A stretch of DNA of 64,000 nt from Bilabrum cf. latius (Eukaryota; Bigyra: Bicosoecida; Bigyra; Bicosoecida). Under the pieces are notes generated by a model. It did no database searches. It was not told the origin of the DNA and was given only the letters and a program-made list of their open reading frames with translations. This document shows, piece by piece, positions 32,585-45,000 of this stretch. The position numbers were made by a program, and so were the translations under genes. The stretch covers positions 496,001 through 560,000 of the forward strand of contig OZ237760.1 of assembly GCA_965178125.1 (NCBI GenBank), given 5' to 3'. Every line of letters begins with the position of its first letter. Within the stretch, counting starts at the first letter, position 1.

Positions 32585-35500
32585 TCAGACGAACATCCCA
32601 TCGCCCCCGCCCACTCTTCTCGTGCTTCTTTGCAGCCAGCCCGACTTCAGCCTCCTCAGGAACAGCGGCAGCGACACCTGCGCGGACTCCTTTCCCCTCA
32701 TGGACCTGGCCGATATGCCGAACCCGCGCGCCACGAGCTGCTTGGCCTCCTCCTTGGGCTTCTCCGGATCCACCCGTAAGATGGCCTCGAGCGCTGCAGA
32801 GGCCTTGATGTACCTGTCGTCGGAACCCGTCGCGGCCGCTGCAATCTCCGCGCTTAGCTCGGACGAGACATCGAGATACTCTTGCAGGAACTGGTCCCTG
32901 ACACACTCAGTGAAGGCCGTCTGGTCGCCCACCTCGTCCTCAGCCAGCAGCTGCTCGTAGGGCACCTGCTCCCTCTGCGCGTGCTTGTCCACACCCAGCG
33001 CCGCCAGAAGGGCAGCCATCTCCTCCGGTGTTTTGGTCGCAAAGAATTCCCTCAGGTGCGCCACCAGGTCTTCCCGGTGAATGAACCCAGTGCGCCTGCC
33101 GCCCGACACTGCCCTGTCGATCTGCTCCAGGCCCTGCCTCAGCGAGGCCAGCATGGTCAGCTCTCTCTCGTGTACTTCCTCGGGCAGACGGCCCTGCAGG
33201 ATGGCGAGAAAGAGAGCCAGATCAGCGTCGTAGGAGAACCGCTGGCAGGCGAAGACGAGGCTGTAGCCCATCTCTACAGCAATGGCAGAGGACTGCTTGT
33301 ACTTGCCCATGAGAAACGAGTGGAGGAAACTCTCCAGCGGGATGCGCACATCCTCGTCGTCGTCCTCTCCCCGCCCGCCCCGCCCCTCGCTCCGCATAGA
33401 GGACCGGACCGTGTCTGCCACGGCAGCCTGCCTCTCAAGTTCCCGCCTCTTGTCCTGATCCCACGTTGAGTCGCCCGCCCCTCCCTTGGCGCCCTGCTTG
33501 TCCGAAGACCCGTCCTTCGGTCGCTTGCGTGAGGCCACACCAGATGGTGCCGCGTTACCAAGCCTCCTCCTCTACAGCGTGGTCTCTGCCCGCTGCTTTG
33601 CGATCCAGCACTCCTTTACCAGCCTTTCGGCCGCCTTCTTGCTGAGCTCTCGGTGCCTCACCAGGCCCGTCGCGCGCAGGAAGCGAGGCACGCTGGGGCC
33701 GATGCCCCGGCCAACGAAGAACCTAGGCTGAAATATCGCCGTGCTAAGCGGCACGGGAGCCATGCCCCGCTGGAAGAGAGGGTCCGGGGCGGCCACCCAC
33801 CTGCCATCAAAGCCTGGTAGAGACCCCGTGCCCGCCACAGACTCCTCCATCTCTGCCCGCCTAGCCGCCTCCAGTACCTCGGCTGCACCGCTCGCTGCGG
33901 GCTTCATCGGCCCAGGGATGCCATGCTTCTGCGCGTGTTTCTGCATGGTCAGCAGGAGCGGGTGCTTGGCACCAGCATCACCAGTAGTACCCGGCTCCCC
34001 GTTGGAAACGGACTCGCGCCTGCCCGCACCACTCGCATTTTCCTCTGCATCTTCCCCTGCCTGTGCAAGCGACAGCTGCCTCTTGATAGACTCAATGCCC
34101 TTCATGAGTCGGCTCATCGTGGCGAAGTCTATGGTCGGCTGTGAGCTAGCCGGCATGCCGCCTCCCATGCCCCTGAACGGTCTCGAATGGAACCCACCTT
34201 CCCCAGGCGAGAGAGAAGCAAATGGAGACTGAGCTTCACCGTCAGAAGGAGACGCAGAGAACGGGGAGGAAGGCTGGAGCCCGACCACATCCGAGAGTCC
34301 GGACGTGCTCTGCTGGTGCTGATCGGAGGGTCGCACGCCTCCGCCCGCCTTGCCGTACTTTCCGCCCAATCGTACCCCCAGCATCTCGGCCAGTCGATTC
34401 AGCCATCTGTTCTGAATCTCGACGGCGACAGACTCGGCCCCCACCGGGCCCTCCCTCGCGCTCCTGTCCTGGATCGCGTTCACGAATCTACGATGCTCCG
34501 ATCGCAGCTCGTCGTACTCGACCCGCAATACCTTCAGCTCCCCCTCTCTGTCCCTCATTCTCCTCAGCACCCGGGCGTACTCTGCCTGCGGCACCATGTT
34601 GCGTATCCTGGAAGTCATCGTCCTCAGCTGCTGCTTGTGCCTGTCGGCATCTGCCTGCGCCGAGGACAGTGACCTGGTGACAGAGGCGAGCTCGACCTCT
34701 GTCGAGTGCGACCTCCTCTCGCTCTCCACAGCCGCTGCCTCCCCTCTCCTGTGCGCCTCCACTAGAGTCAGATTCGTCTGCTTGATCTCCTCGACCTTCA
34801 TGAGGAGGCGGCTCGCCTCCTCCTCCGCCTCGCTCCTAGCCTCCTTCTCCTCAGCGAGTTCCTGCCTGACGTCGCTAATCTCCTGCTCCAGCTGTACCCT
34901 AATACTATCTGCGTGCTTCGCATCCTCGCTCCTTCCCTGCCGCTGCTTGCCCATTGCCTCTGCCTGTCGCTGGGAGCTGACCGCAAGCCTGGCCCGAAGC
35001 TGGTGCACCTCGGCTGCCTCTGTCTCGAGCCTCTCCAAGCGCGCCCTGTACGCCTGCTGGATGGATGCAAGCACGTCTTTCCATCCAGGCACAGCTGCAA
35101 TCAGCCTGTGGAAGGCCCGCTAGTACGTGGCCAGCACGGCGCCGCCGCCTGATGCCATGGAGGGGTCGTGCAGTACTGCGGACAGCAGGCTTCCATCGGC
35201 CTTGTGCTGGCCTTGCTGGGTAGATGAGCCGCCTACTGTGCCGCCAGATACTATGTCATGCAGCTCTTTTTGTAGCGATGCGTGGATTCTGCTGACTGCA
35301 TGGAATGGAGTTTCCTGCGGTTTGTCCTCGTCCCGTGACAGCAAGCCGAAATCAGACCCTCCTCGGGCGAGCATGGGGCTGCTTTCGTCGATCGAGCTGC
35401 CGACTGCGAGCGCTAGACTGCCCATTCCATCTGGTCTGCTTCTTGTCTCGGTCCCATGAACCGTCTTGCGCTCACTGTACTGGTGGTAATCGGGATGACC

Positions 35501-35908
35501 TCCTTTGAGCTCCACGCTGCGGGCCCAAGCTGTTGCCCTGCTTCCAGCTAGGGATGCAAGAGAGCCAGACTGACTACCTTGCCTAATACGGCTAGAATTA
35601 GAACGCTATACATCGTGACGGGATGACGGGCCTCTACTGGAGGCCTTGAGAGAGAGCATGCTATCAATGCCCAGATTCAGCATGCCGGACATTTGGCTCG
35701 AGATCTATGAACCCATAGCTGCTTCCAGCTGTGCATTAGCTCTGGACTGAGACTGCTCTGAAATTCGCACGGGTGGCCCTCTCGTGGCCTGCCTGAGCTA
35801 GACTCGCCTCTTCTATATTTTTGCCGGCTTGGGTTGGAGCAGCAGCGAATTACGCCCAGCACCTTGAATTCTCGCAGAAAGCGATCCACTGGTAGGAATC
35901 TGCTCCAT
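32585..35908 (-). CDS. TSNAXIP1-like ciliary coiled-coil protein
   Basis: One frame from ATG 35908 to TGA 32585 encodes 1,107 residues with six in-frame TAGs. The first 255 residues are disordered. Then comes the translin-associated-factor-X-interacting N-terminal region: 'TY', UAG, 'RAFHRLIAAVPGW' and 'VLASIQQAYRARL' (about 260-285), followed by a coiled coil to about 430. The segment 'PRFLRATGLVRHRELSKKA' and 'ECWIAKQRAE' (about 745-780) and the C-terminal helical block 'ESFLHSFLMGKYKQSSAIAV', 'YSLVFACQRFSYDADLALFL' fit the TSNAXIP1 family as I recall it. Known members are enriched in testis and motile cilia. The Ser/Gly/Pro-rich segments between are lineage-specific. Sequence-family match is from memory of motif order, without an alignment. 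Confidence 0.68.
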
Positions 35909-36085
35909 ATAGTTACAGCTAAATCTTATGCGCTGGACAGCGAAGCACGTGTGGAAAAAATGGGGCCGAGCGAAGTGTGCAACAATCCGTTGATGGATTC
36001 ATCTTCATCTTCAATGTTTACGACCTGGATAGCATAAACCTGAGTATTACTGGAGCAGAAGCGCCAAGGCAACAAGAATCTGGAA

Positions 36086-39000
36086 TCACGTAAGGATCCC
36101 GTCCTCCTCGTCCGAGGAGCCGCCAAAATCGGGAGCGTACGATTGCTTCTTGTTCTTTGGCCGCGATGGTGCAGCGAGTGCGGCGCCGGCAGACTTACCA
36201 GAGTTGCTTCTGTTCCCCTGCTACTGCTTGTGCTCTCCTGCTGAGAACGGGACCCTTCCCTTCTATCCGGATCTGCCGCCGTAGCCCCCGTTCAGTTGCT
36301 GGTCCTGCTGGTGCTCCGCATGCACGCCCAGACGGCCCAGCATGAGCAGCTGCTTCGTGTAGCGCATCTTCAGCACGGCGATCGCCCGATTGTACCTGAT
36401 CTGCCGCTCGGCGTGCTGCAGCTGCATCTGTCTGGCGATCCTCTCGCGCGGCGGGAGTGCTGCGTGCCCGTATAGCTCGATGGCAAGCAGCTCCATCAGC
36501 GACAGGAAGCTGATCCGGAGCCTTTCCGTCGGCATTTTCTCCACGATCTCCATCGCCTTTGCGGTGGCTCCCAGCCGCATGTGCAGCTTCTCCTGACGCC
36601 TCGCCTCCGCGTCCATCCCAGTGGCAGCTCCCGTGCCTGCTCGGGACACCATCGCGGCGAGCTTGCCAGACACGCTTCCTCTCGACACCATGCGGGAGCC
36701 GAATCTGGACCCAGACCTCGTTCTGACCGATCCCAACGTGCCCGACATCTTCCTAGTGGACTTGCCGCCGTGCTTGGCCTTCAGGCCCGGCATGGTGCCT
36801 GTGAGATCCCTTGGTGTGGCGAAGGTGTCGTCCTCCTCTCCGCTGGAGCCGTGACTCATGGCAGAGTTCCCTGCCAGGCTGCTGGATGCGGTAATGCCCT
36901 GGACCGGCAGGTTTTTCTTGTCACCCAGCAGCCTGTGAGCGTTCATTCCCATGGGCAGCGACTGGGTGGCAACGTGGGCCGGGTGTGATCCGGACATAGC
37001 TGGCCCGACGGCCATGCCAGGGCTAGACTTTAGCCTGCCCTGGTGGCCTGCCGGGCGCGTGGACTGGGCCGCAGATAGTGCTGATGAAGGCGTATGGGCA
37101 CCGGCTTCGGGTGCCATGGCGGTCGAATCCTTCCCGGTCTGGCTGCCAACCCCTGCTCCAGGACTAGATCCAGCGCTAAGCAGCCCCACGTCCCCACTCA
37201 GGCCCCTCGAAGCCGTTCTCTTCCTCTCGTTGTCTGCGTGCATCGCAGCCCCGTGCTTCTTGGACCGCTCGTACCAGGCTGGCTGGCAGCTCTTCGCAAA
37301 CGTGGTGGCATGCTCCGTTCTATCGGACACTTCAGCGCCTCCCAGCATCAGTTCCTGTCTAAACTCAGCGTTGCTAGCAGCTCGCGCCTCTAGATGAGCC
37401 GCCTGCAGATGGGTCTCAGTCTGGAATGCGATTGCCACACATGCCGTGTACATCATCTCCTTCCACTTTTTACTCTCCTTCAATTTCTTCTTATCCTTCT
37501 CATCCGAGCCCTCAAGCTTCTTCTTGAGCCACTGCTAGAAGCCCGAGTCGGCCTCCCCTCGGATCGATCGAGACATGGCAAGGCTGCACTTGGTGCAAGG
37601 CTGCACGGCGGTGTCCCAGCAGGAAGGATCGGCCTCCTCTGGAATGGAGGTCACCGGCAATGGCACGGGTGCCGGCTACGGCTTGCGCGCTCTCCCCAGT
37701 ATCTCCTCCTCAGTGGGTAGCAGGGACGATTTCCTGGTACGCGGCTCGCGCCCTTGGCTCTTGGCGCGTCCGATGGCTCCTCCGCCGGTTTCGTCCTCTG
37801 AGGCTTCTTGATTCACTTTCTTGGCGCTCGTAGGAACCTTAGCATCTGCTGCAAACCGCGTGTGCTTCTACACCATCAGCCCACCATGTCTGACATCTGG
37901 CATGGTACCAGCGTGCTCCAAGACTCTACCGCTCGACTCGCGAGGCAACGGGCTCTTCCGGTCATTCCTTGCGCTCTAGGGACGCGCGTGCTCCGATTTA
38001 GACAGGACGGTCGGGGCCTCATTCGTTGCAGTCCCCGGAAAATCACCCCCATCTGAGGCGGAACGCATGACCCGCACGCCGCCGTGCTGCTTTGCGATAG
38101 CCTTGGCCCTCTTGTTCGTGGCCTCCTCCATCATTGCGCGGTTCATGACGGTATTCATCTTGTCGAATTTTGGCGTCGCCCAGTGTGGCTTTCCAATGGC
38201 GATGAGTTTGGCCACGGCTAGTGCGGTTTCTGCCTTCGCTTGTTCCAGTCGGCGCTCCTCGGTCCAGCCGGCTGCAGCCTGCAAGATCTGCATTATGTAC
38301 TTCACACGGACGTACCCGCCCCTCCGCGGGTTCATCCGGTGCTTGTCGAAGTGGTCAAAGCTATTCTTGAAGAGAGACACGTCTCCGAAGCCAAGGGCCT
38401 TCTCGGAGGACTGGAAATCTGTCTCGAATGCCTGGATAACTGAACCCACGAAGAAACTGAGGACCGTCATCTGGACCATGACCACAAACGCGAACCAAAA
38501 CAGCGGGGCCCAATTCGTGTCGTTCCTGCAGTCATGGTACAAGAGCTGCCAATCCTCCCCCGTGGCCGCTCGGAGCATCGTCATCAGCGCCGCACCAAAG
38601 GTACGGAAGTGCGCGTGCCTGTGGAAGCCCTCGTACGGCGTGTTACCTGGTACCGCCGCCGCCTCCTTGGCAGCAAGATAGTTAGGATCATCTGGCCCCG
38701 CGTCCAGCGAGACATTGAACTGCTCCGCCAGGTTAGGGTAAGGCCTGATATAGTCCGCGGGCGAGGCTCGTTCAGCCGCGATTTCTGAGTAGAGCTCCAT
38801 GCCAACAACAGCGAAAAAGAAGAGAGACATGAACAAGAACACGGTCACGATGAAGATTGGCTTTGCAGAGTTCTGCAGGGTGTTGAGCAGCAGCCTGAGC
38901 TGGGGAGACAGGTGCAGGAATCGCAGCACGCGGGCCACTCGAAGCGCACGTCCTGCTTGCACGCCGTACTCGAAATTGGGGGCAAGATTCACGATGACAG

Positions 39001-42000
39001 ACGTCAAAATGATAAACACGTCGAACGCCAACCAGCGGTCGTACATTACTGCCCTGACGCCCTGCGCCAGCAGCCTGACAGCGAGTTCGACGCAGAAAAT
39101 ACCAAGAAAGACTGCGTTCACGATGGCCATCGTGTTGACGTAGCTATCTGACGCCGGCGAATGCTGTGTCATCAGCGCGATCGTATAAACTATCACAAGT
39201 GCGACACTCGCTGGCTCGAAGAGTACGTTCGCGTAGGCTACCTTGCTGTGGAACCGCAGTCGGCGCCAGCACGCCGACACCCTGCCAACAAAAATGTTGC
39301 AGCACGGCCCGCACCTGTCTCGGCAGCAGAACACGCACTGCAGCGCGCAGCCTCTCTTGCATGCGCTCGCTTCGATGGGGTTACCAGGGCATGTATCGCA
39401 GCAGAAGCACTCGTAGCACATCGGTGGGCACCGCACGATCAGTGAAGTCTAGGCGCGAGCCGCATGCACGTAGCAGCACTCGGGATTATGCCTCATCTCG
39501 TGGTCTCGGTACGCTACCGCACTGTAGTCAATATTGTCACCACAGATAGGCTCCATCTCGAGAACCTGGCCAGCGTGCTCCACCGTGACCTTGTTTCGTC
39601 TCCTCCGCTTGGGACCAGTCTCGTCGACATCCTTGCGAACTACCTTGAAGGAGCTGGTCGGCTGCATCGTCTAAGCACCGTGTTTCAAGCTGCGGCCAGA
39701 CACTCCAGCCCCTACTGACCCGCCGCTAGCTCCAGGGGCAGGAGCAACAGGGGCCTGGGTTCCTGGTGGGACCGAAACCGAGTCTAGAGCAGAAGAGTGG
39801 TCCGTCCGCTTTATGCTAGACGGGAGGTTGGGTTTGGTGGCGTGCATGGCGACCTTGTCATCTGCATCAGCGCCCGTCCCAAAATCCATTGATTGCCGCT
39901 TGCCTAGCATCTTGAGCGAGGTGGACGTGTCCATGCTTCGCAACCAACAGCAGCCGCACGTAAACCAAAAGCACTGCTGGCAGTCGTTCCTGCAGTTGGA
40001 AAGGCATTGCTGCGTATCGTCTGTGTACTCGTACACTTCCTCCTCAGCCCAGCCGTCACTGTCAGATGAATCTGACGTGTGGCTCGCGTCTGAGTCAGTG
40101 TCGGCTTCGTCTCCCGTGCCTACATCCGGTCCACCTGACAGCATCCGCTGTGCCTTCGACGGTGCCGCAGCGGGTTTTTCAGGCACAGACTTTACTGAAG
40201 TCACCACGCTGATCGCATCAGAGGCGGCAGTCTTCTTCTCCTGCTCCACGTCACTGTCAACATCCGCCTTCTCTGTCGCAAAACCCTCTATCTCATCAGA
40301 ACCCTCTACGCCTACCCTTAGTCGGATGCGGATTCGCTCTCCTGGCAGATCAGACCGCTTCATTGACTGCGTCGCGATATTGGCAATGCCAGCGGCCTGC
40401 TCAAACTCCTCCGTCTTCTCCTCGTCCTGGTCGAGCGCTTTCTGGATGGCTTCCTCCACGTTGGTTGCCCTCCCAAGGTTGGGCATGCTGGTAGATGCGG
40501 GCTTGCCGCGGAGCCGCTTGACCAGGTCAACGGCTAGTCGCAGCCCGCGCACCTTGCGCCAAAGCCTCCGTTCCTCCTCAAGCCTGGCCTGCCGAGCCTC
40601 TCTCTCCGGGCCCTCCTGCAGGAGCCGCAGCTTGGCCGTTGACAAGTGAGCCTCCGCCGCTTTCACCTCGGCCATTTTGTCCTGCGCCGACTTGAAGCTC
40701 TTCAAAGTCTCCCTGAAGTTCGCATCGACGGAGTTCTGCGCCTCGATTATTTGGGAACCGAGTGCACCATCAGTAGCGAGCTATGCCAGCCCCGCAGCGA
40801 ATGAAAGCGCCTCGCCGAACATGAAAGCGCGAATTCGGTGCCGTTTCTCTTTCTTAGACATGCGGTCCTGCACATCAGCACGAGAGCTGGCACGCAGCAG
40901 TGATCTCTGACTCGAGTGCTGCAACGACGACTGCTTGCCTGCCATGGCTAGCATCGCCAACGGGTCCTACTGACTGCTGGAGATCATTGCATCTGCGCGC
41001 ACGCTGTCCATAAGACGGCTACCAGAAGACCCAAATCCACTTGGAAGCGGCGAGTGCCGCAACTTCTTTCCGCTTCCTTTCAGCGCCGACATCATGTTGG
41101 AAGCAGACATCTTGGGAAGTAGTGGCTTGTCCTCGCTAGTGGGCGTTTTGGCAGCAGCGGGAGCACCAGCCGTACCAGTCTCCGCGTTTGCGTTTCCAGC
41201 GCCATCGTCCAGCCCGGCAGCCCCGATCTGTGCCTCGGGCGAACGCTGCCCTACCATCGGGGAAGGCTCCTCGGAGGACTTGTACTTGCTGAGATTCACG
41301 TGGCGCTCCTCCGCGTCCTTCTTTCGAGACGAGGTTGGCGTGGAGGCTTCATTCGGCAGCCTTGACGAACCATCCGCAGGCATGGGCACAGCACCGGCTA
41401 CTTCTGCGCTTGCGCTTGCATCCTGGCCCTCGCGGGGGAAATGCTACGCTGGGCCTGGCTTGGCGATCGGAGGTGCCTCAACCACACTAGCTCCATCCAC
41501 ATCATCACCATCCCTGTCGCTGCCACTGCCGCTGCTACTGCCGCTGCCGTCGTTCTCATCCTCTTCCATCACTGTTGTATGAATGCCACCGAGCCTAGCG
41601 CCTACAGCGTTTGTATTTGAGGCACTCGCGTCTCTGGATCCTGCGCCCTGCATGTCAAAGGTATTATCTCGACTAGCGCCGATCTGGCTGGACAAAACCG
41701 AAACACCGCTGGGTGCTCGTCGCATGGCATGCCCGGAGTCTTGGTCTTGCGAGCCGGGCTCCAAATCACCCAGCCCAGCCCCCTGCAGCACTCTGCTAAA
41801 TACTGACCGAGTTGCCTACGCTGGCATAGCGTGGAACTCATGGGCACCGGCCAGCTCGGCGGTTTCAAGGAATTTCCTCAGCCCAACGATCCACTGCATC
41901 ACGGACGCGCTGCTGGGAGACTCAAGCAAACTGCTGCTGGGGTCTGCCTGCGCGCGCTGCGCTGCTACAGACTGCGCGACCGCAGCAGCGACCCTGGAGC

Positions 42001-45000
42001 TGTCCTGACCCCCAGACCCCGCCTCATGCAGCCTGTCGTCTTTGCTCACATTAAGCTGGTGCAGCTCGCGCACCCGGAGGGAAGCCCTCTCCAGCACGGC
42101 CAGCAGTGCCTCTTCAAGGAGATCTGCAGGAGACAGGTCACTGTCGCCAACTGGGCTCTGCTGCGCCCTGGCGGGCCTTTGTTCCTACTGTGCATGAGAT
42201 CTCTGCTCTTTCCGTTCCTGCACCATGTTCAGCACGATGTCCAAGAGGCCTTCAAACCACTCACGAAGGTTCTCTGCGGGGATCTGTTGGTGACTCCCGA
42301 GATCCATCCTGAATCTCGGCCTTGGTGGATCCAAGTCGCTCTTTCTCACGGCCAAAATCGCGTTCACCACCTCCTCTAGCCAGCGCATCATCGTGAAGCT
42401 CCACTTGCGCAGCTGCTCCGTCCCGCGTCTCCGCGATCGAACAGTGGCGATCAGATCCTGCCGCATGCTATAGTACCTGTCCATGACAGCCAGCTGCGTG
42501 GCACTGCACTTGATCTTGATCATCTTCTGAGCCGACTGGAAGGCTTTGCGCAAGTCTTCGCTGGCCAGAGCAGCGCTCTCGCTCGCAAGCGATGCAGCCT
42601 CGCGCACCACCCTCAGCCACTGCAGTTTGGAGTTGAAGTACTGGCGCTGGGCGCTCAAGATCATGTTTTCGTATGAGACCGGCAGGGCTTTCCTACTGGA
42701 AGCCAACGACACCCTCGGTGCACCCTGACTATCCGTGTCTGGGTCTCGCCTGCTCATCCAGAGCGAGACCTGTCGGATGGTTCGCCGGAGCTCGCGTCGA
42801 TAAGAGAAAACTACCCGCGCGTGCTTCTGCGCGCTCTCCTTGGCTCTTTGAGCGATCTCCATCAGGATGGTCTGCTCCGCGTCGGAGGCTCCAAGCGCAT
42901 CTGTGACGATAGCCACAAACAGCTGCACGCTCAAGAATGCCACCAGAATGATTAACAAGAAGAAGAAGAATGCGTTCTCAGGGGCGGCCCTCACCTCAGC
43001 CCCCTCATTGATCCCCTTAGCGTCAATTGCACGGATCATCACCTCAACGTATCCCTCCAGCGTGATTGCCTCCGCCGTAGTTGACAGAGCCAGGCTGAAC
43101 GTGTCCAAGTTGCTGGAAGGCACTTGCCACAGCCGAAGCTACCTCTGCAGATTGCTCGTATCCACCGCTGGATCAGACATGTTGACCCCTGGAACGAATG
43201 CCCCGAAGCACCCAGAGTCTGTAGATATGCTATCGTCGGTGCAGTCGCCCATCCTGCCAGACAGCAGCGCGACACCAACGATGGAGAACACAGCCAGGGT
43301 GACGAAGAGAACGATCACGGCAGAAAAGATCTGCACGATAGAGTCCGCCAGAGAGTGTAGGATCTTTCTTGTTTCAGGGATGAACTCGAGCAGCTTCAAA
43401 GGACGAGCGGTTCTCCCCAGCCGCAGCACGCGAAGGTAGATGATGGAATCTGCACCAGTGAGCTCCGCCTCCCTCCCTAGCCGCCTCGAGTCGATGAGCA
43501 CGTCGATGATGGCCATCACGGCAATCACGAAATCAAAAGTGTTCCAGCCGGACCGGAAGAAAGAGAAAGGGTTGGCTCGAATCACGCCGAGAGCGATCAT
43601 CTTGATCAGCACCTCAATCCCGAACAGAGCCGCGAACACAGCATCAATGGCCCGCCATAAATCAGGATCGGCGAGACGCTCGGCTCGTCCCTCGAGCGCC
43701 AGAGCGACCGAACTCGCGACGATGACGAACATGAAGAACGTCTAGAACGCCATGCTGGCCGACACGTGAAGCAAGAATCGCCTGACTGGATTGTACGGAG
43801 GGATGCATCCAAAGGCCATGTCGTCCTCATCGACGCTCTCCAGGTAATCAACCACGGGGCCCAGGCAAGGGGCGTACTGCCTGATTGCCGATGCTTTCTT
43901 TTCAGAGATGAGAACGTTCCCGCCGAGAGTGGTTCGGGCAGCATCTTTACCAATGCCATCTCCGGTCTCATCCTCCTCCTACGCCTCCTAAAAGGTCTTA
44001 GCACCCTTGTCCCTGTGCTTACTGGCGATCAGATCGGCCGCATTCAACCGCTTGCCCGTGTGCCTGAAGCCGAGAGCACTCAGCTTGAGCAGCTAGCTTA
44101 CCATCTCATTCTAGTCCCGAAGGCCGCGCGTGCCAATATGGAGAAGGAGCTCAGGATTGGTGGGAACACCAGCACGAACCGAATCGTCACGCAGAACTGA
44201 ACCGGCAACAGATTCTTGCCGATGCGAAGGCTGACTGCTGGCACCCAAACTGCCAGAGCGGCTCGAAGTCGCCTGCGACAGCTTCGCCCTCGCGGCGAGC
44301 TCCTCTTCTCGCTGCTGCGCTCGATCTGCCGTCTCGCCCTGGGCTGCATCATAGGTGGAAATAGATGTGTCTATGCCCAGCTGCTTCTCAAGCTCATACA
44401 GCTCCTACCGAGCCTGGCGAAGCGAAGCAGATTGCATCAAGTCACTCAACTTCGAGGCAGACGAGCTCTATCCCTCCCCTTGCTTGACGCTGCCGGCAGC
44501 CGCTGCCGCTCCACCCGCTGCACCAGTAGCAGGCTGTTGAAGTGGCTCGACCACTCTCGACTCTGAGCTCATCGCTTTCGCTAGCTGTCTCTGTGAACTG
44601 GGTGATCCAGGTAAAACGGGCTTGCTCGTGACATGCTTTTCCTCCTCTGTCGCACCCGCACCGGGCTCCTACGATGACACTTCGTGGCCACTTTTTCCCT
44701 TAACGCTTCCAAACACTTGCTTCTGCAGCTTAGCGGCGTTCAATCTCTTGATTCTCTAGCGCAACACCTCCTGCGCATATTGCACCTCGAGCAGCCGCGC
44801 GGCTCTGTTCCTCTCCTTGATGGGCTCACGCAGCGACGTGCCGAGCTTTTCAAGTCGCATCAGTCGCTGACGGGCGCGCGACACGTACACGGCCAGCTAC
44901 TTGGCTTCATACGCCAGAGCTGTGTCCATGGAGACGACTTCAGCAGTTGGATAGCCAGCTGCCTTGGCGGCCGCATAGCCAGCCCTATCCTCTGCCCTTT

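Noticed and set aside
36086-37903. A separate gene after the Ca2+ channel, starting at ATG 37903
   Set aside because: The channel frame continues through the TAG at 37976 without any TGA or TAA to 36086, so this part is more simply the channel C-tail. Two genes sharing one frame by chance is less likely, though cDNA would settle it.
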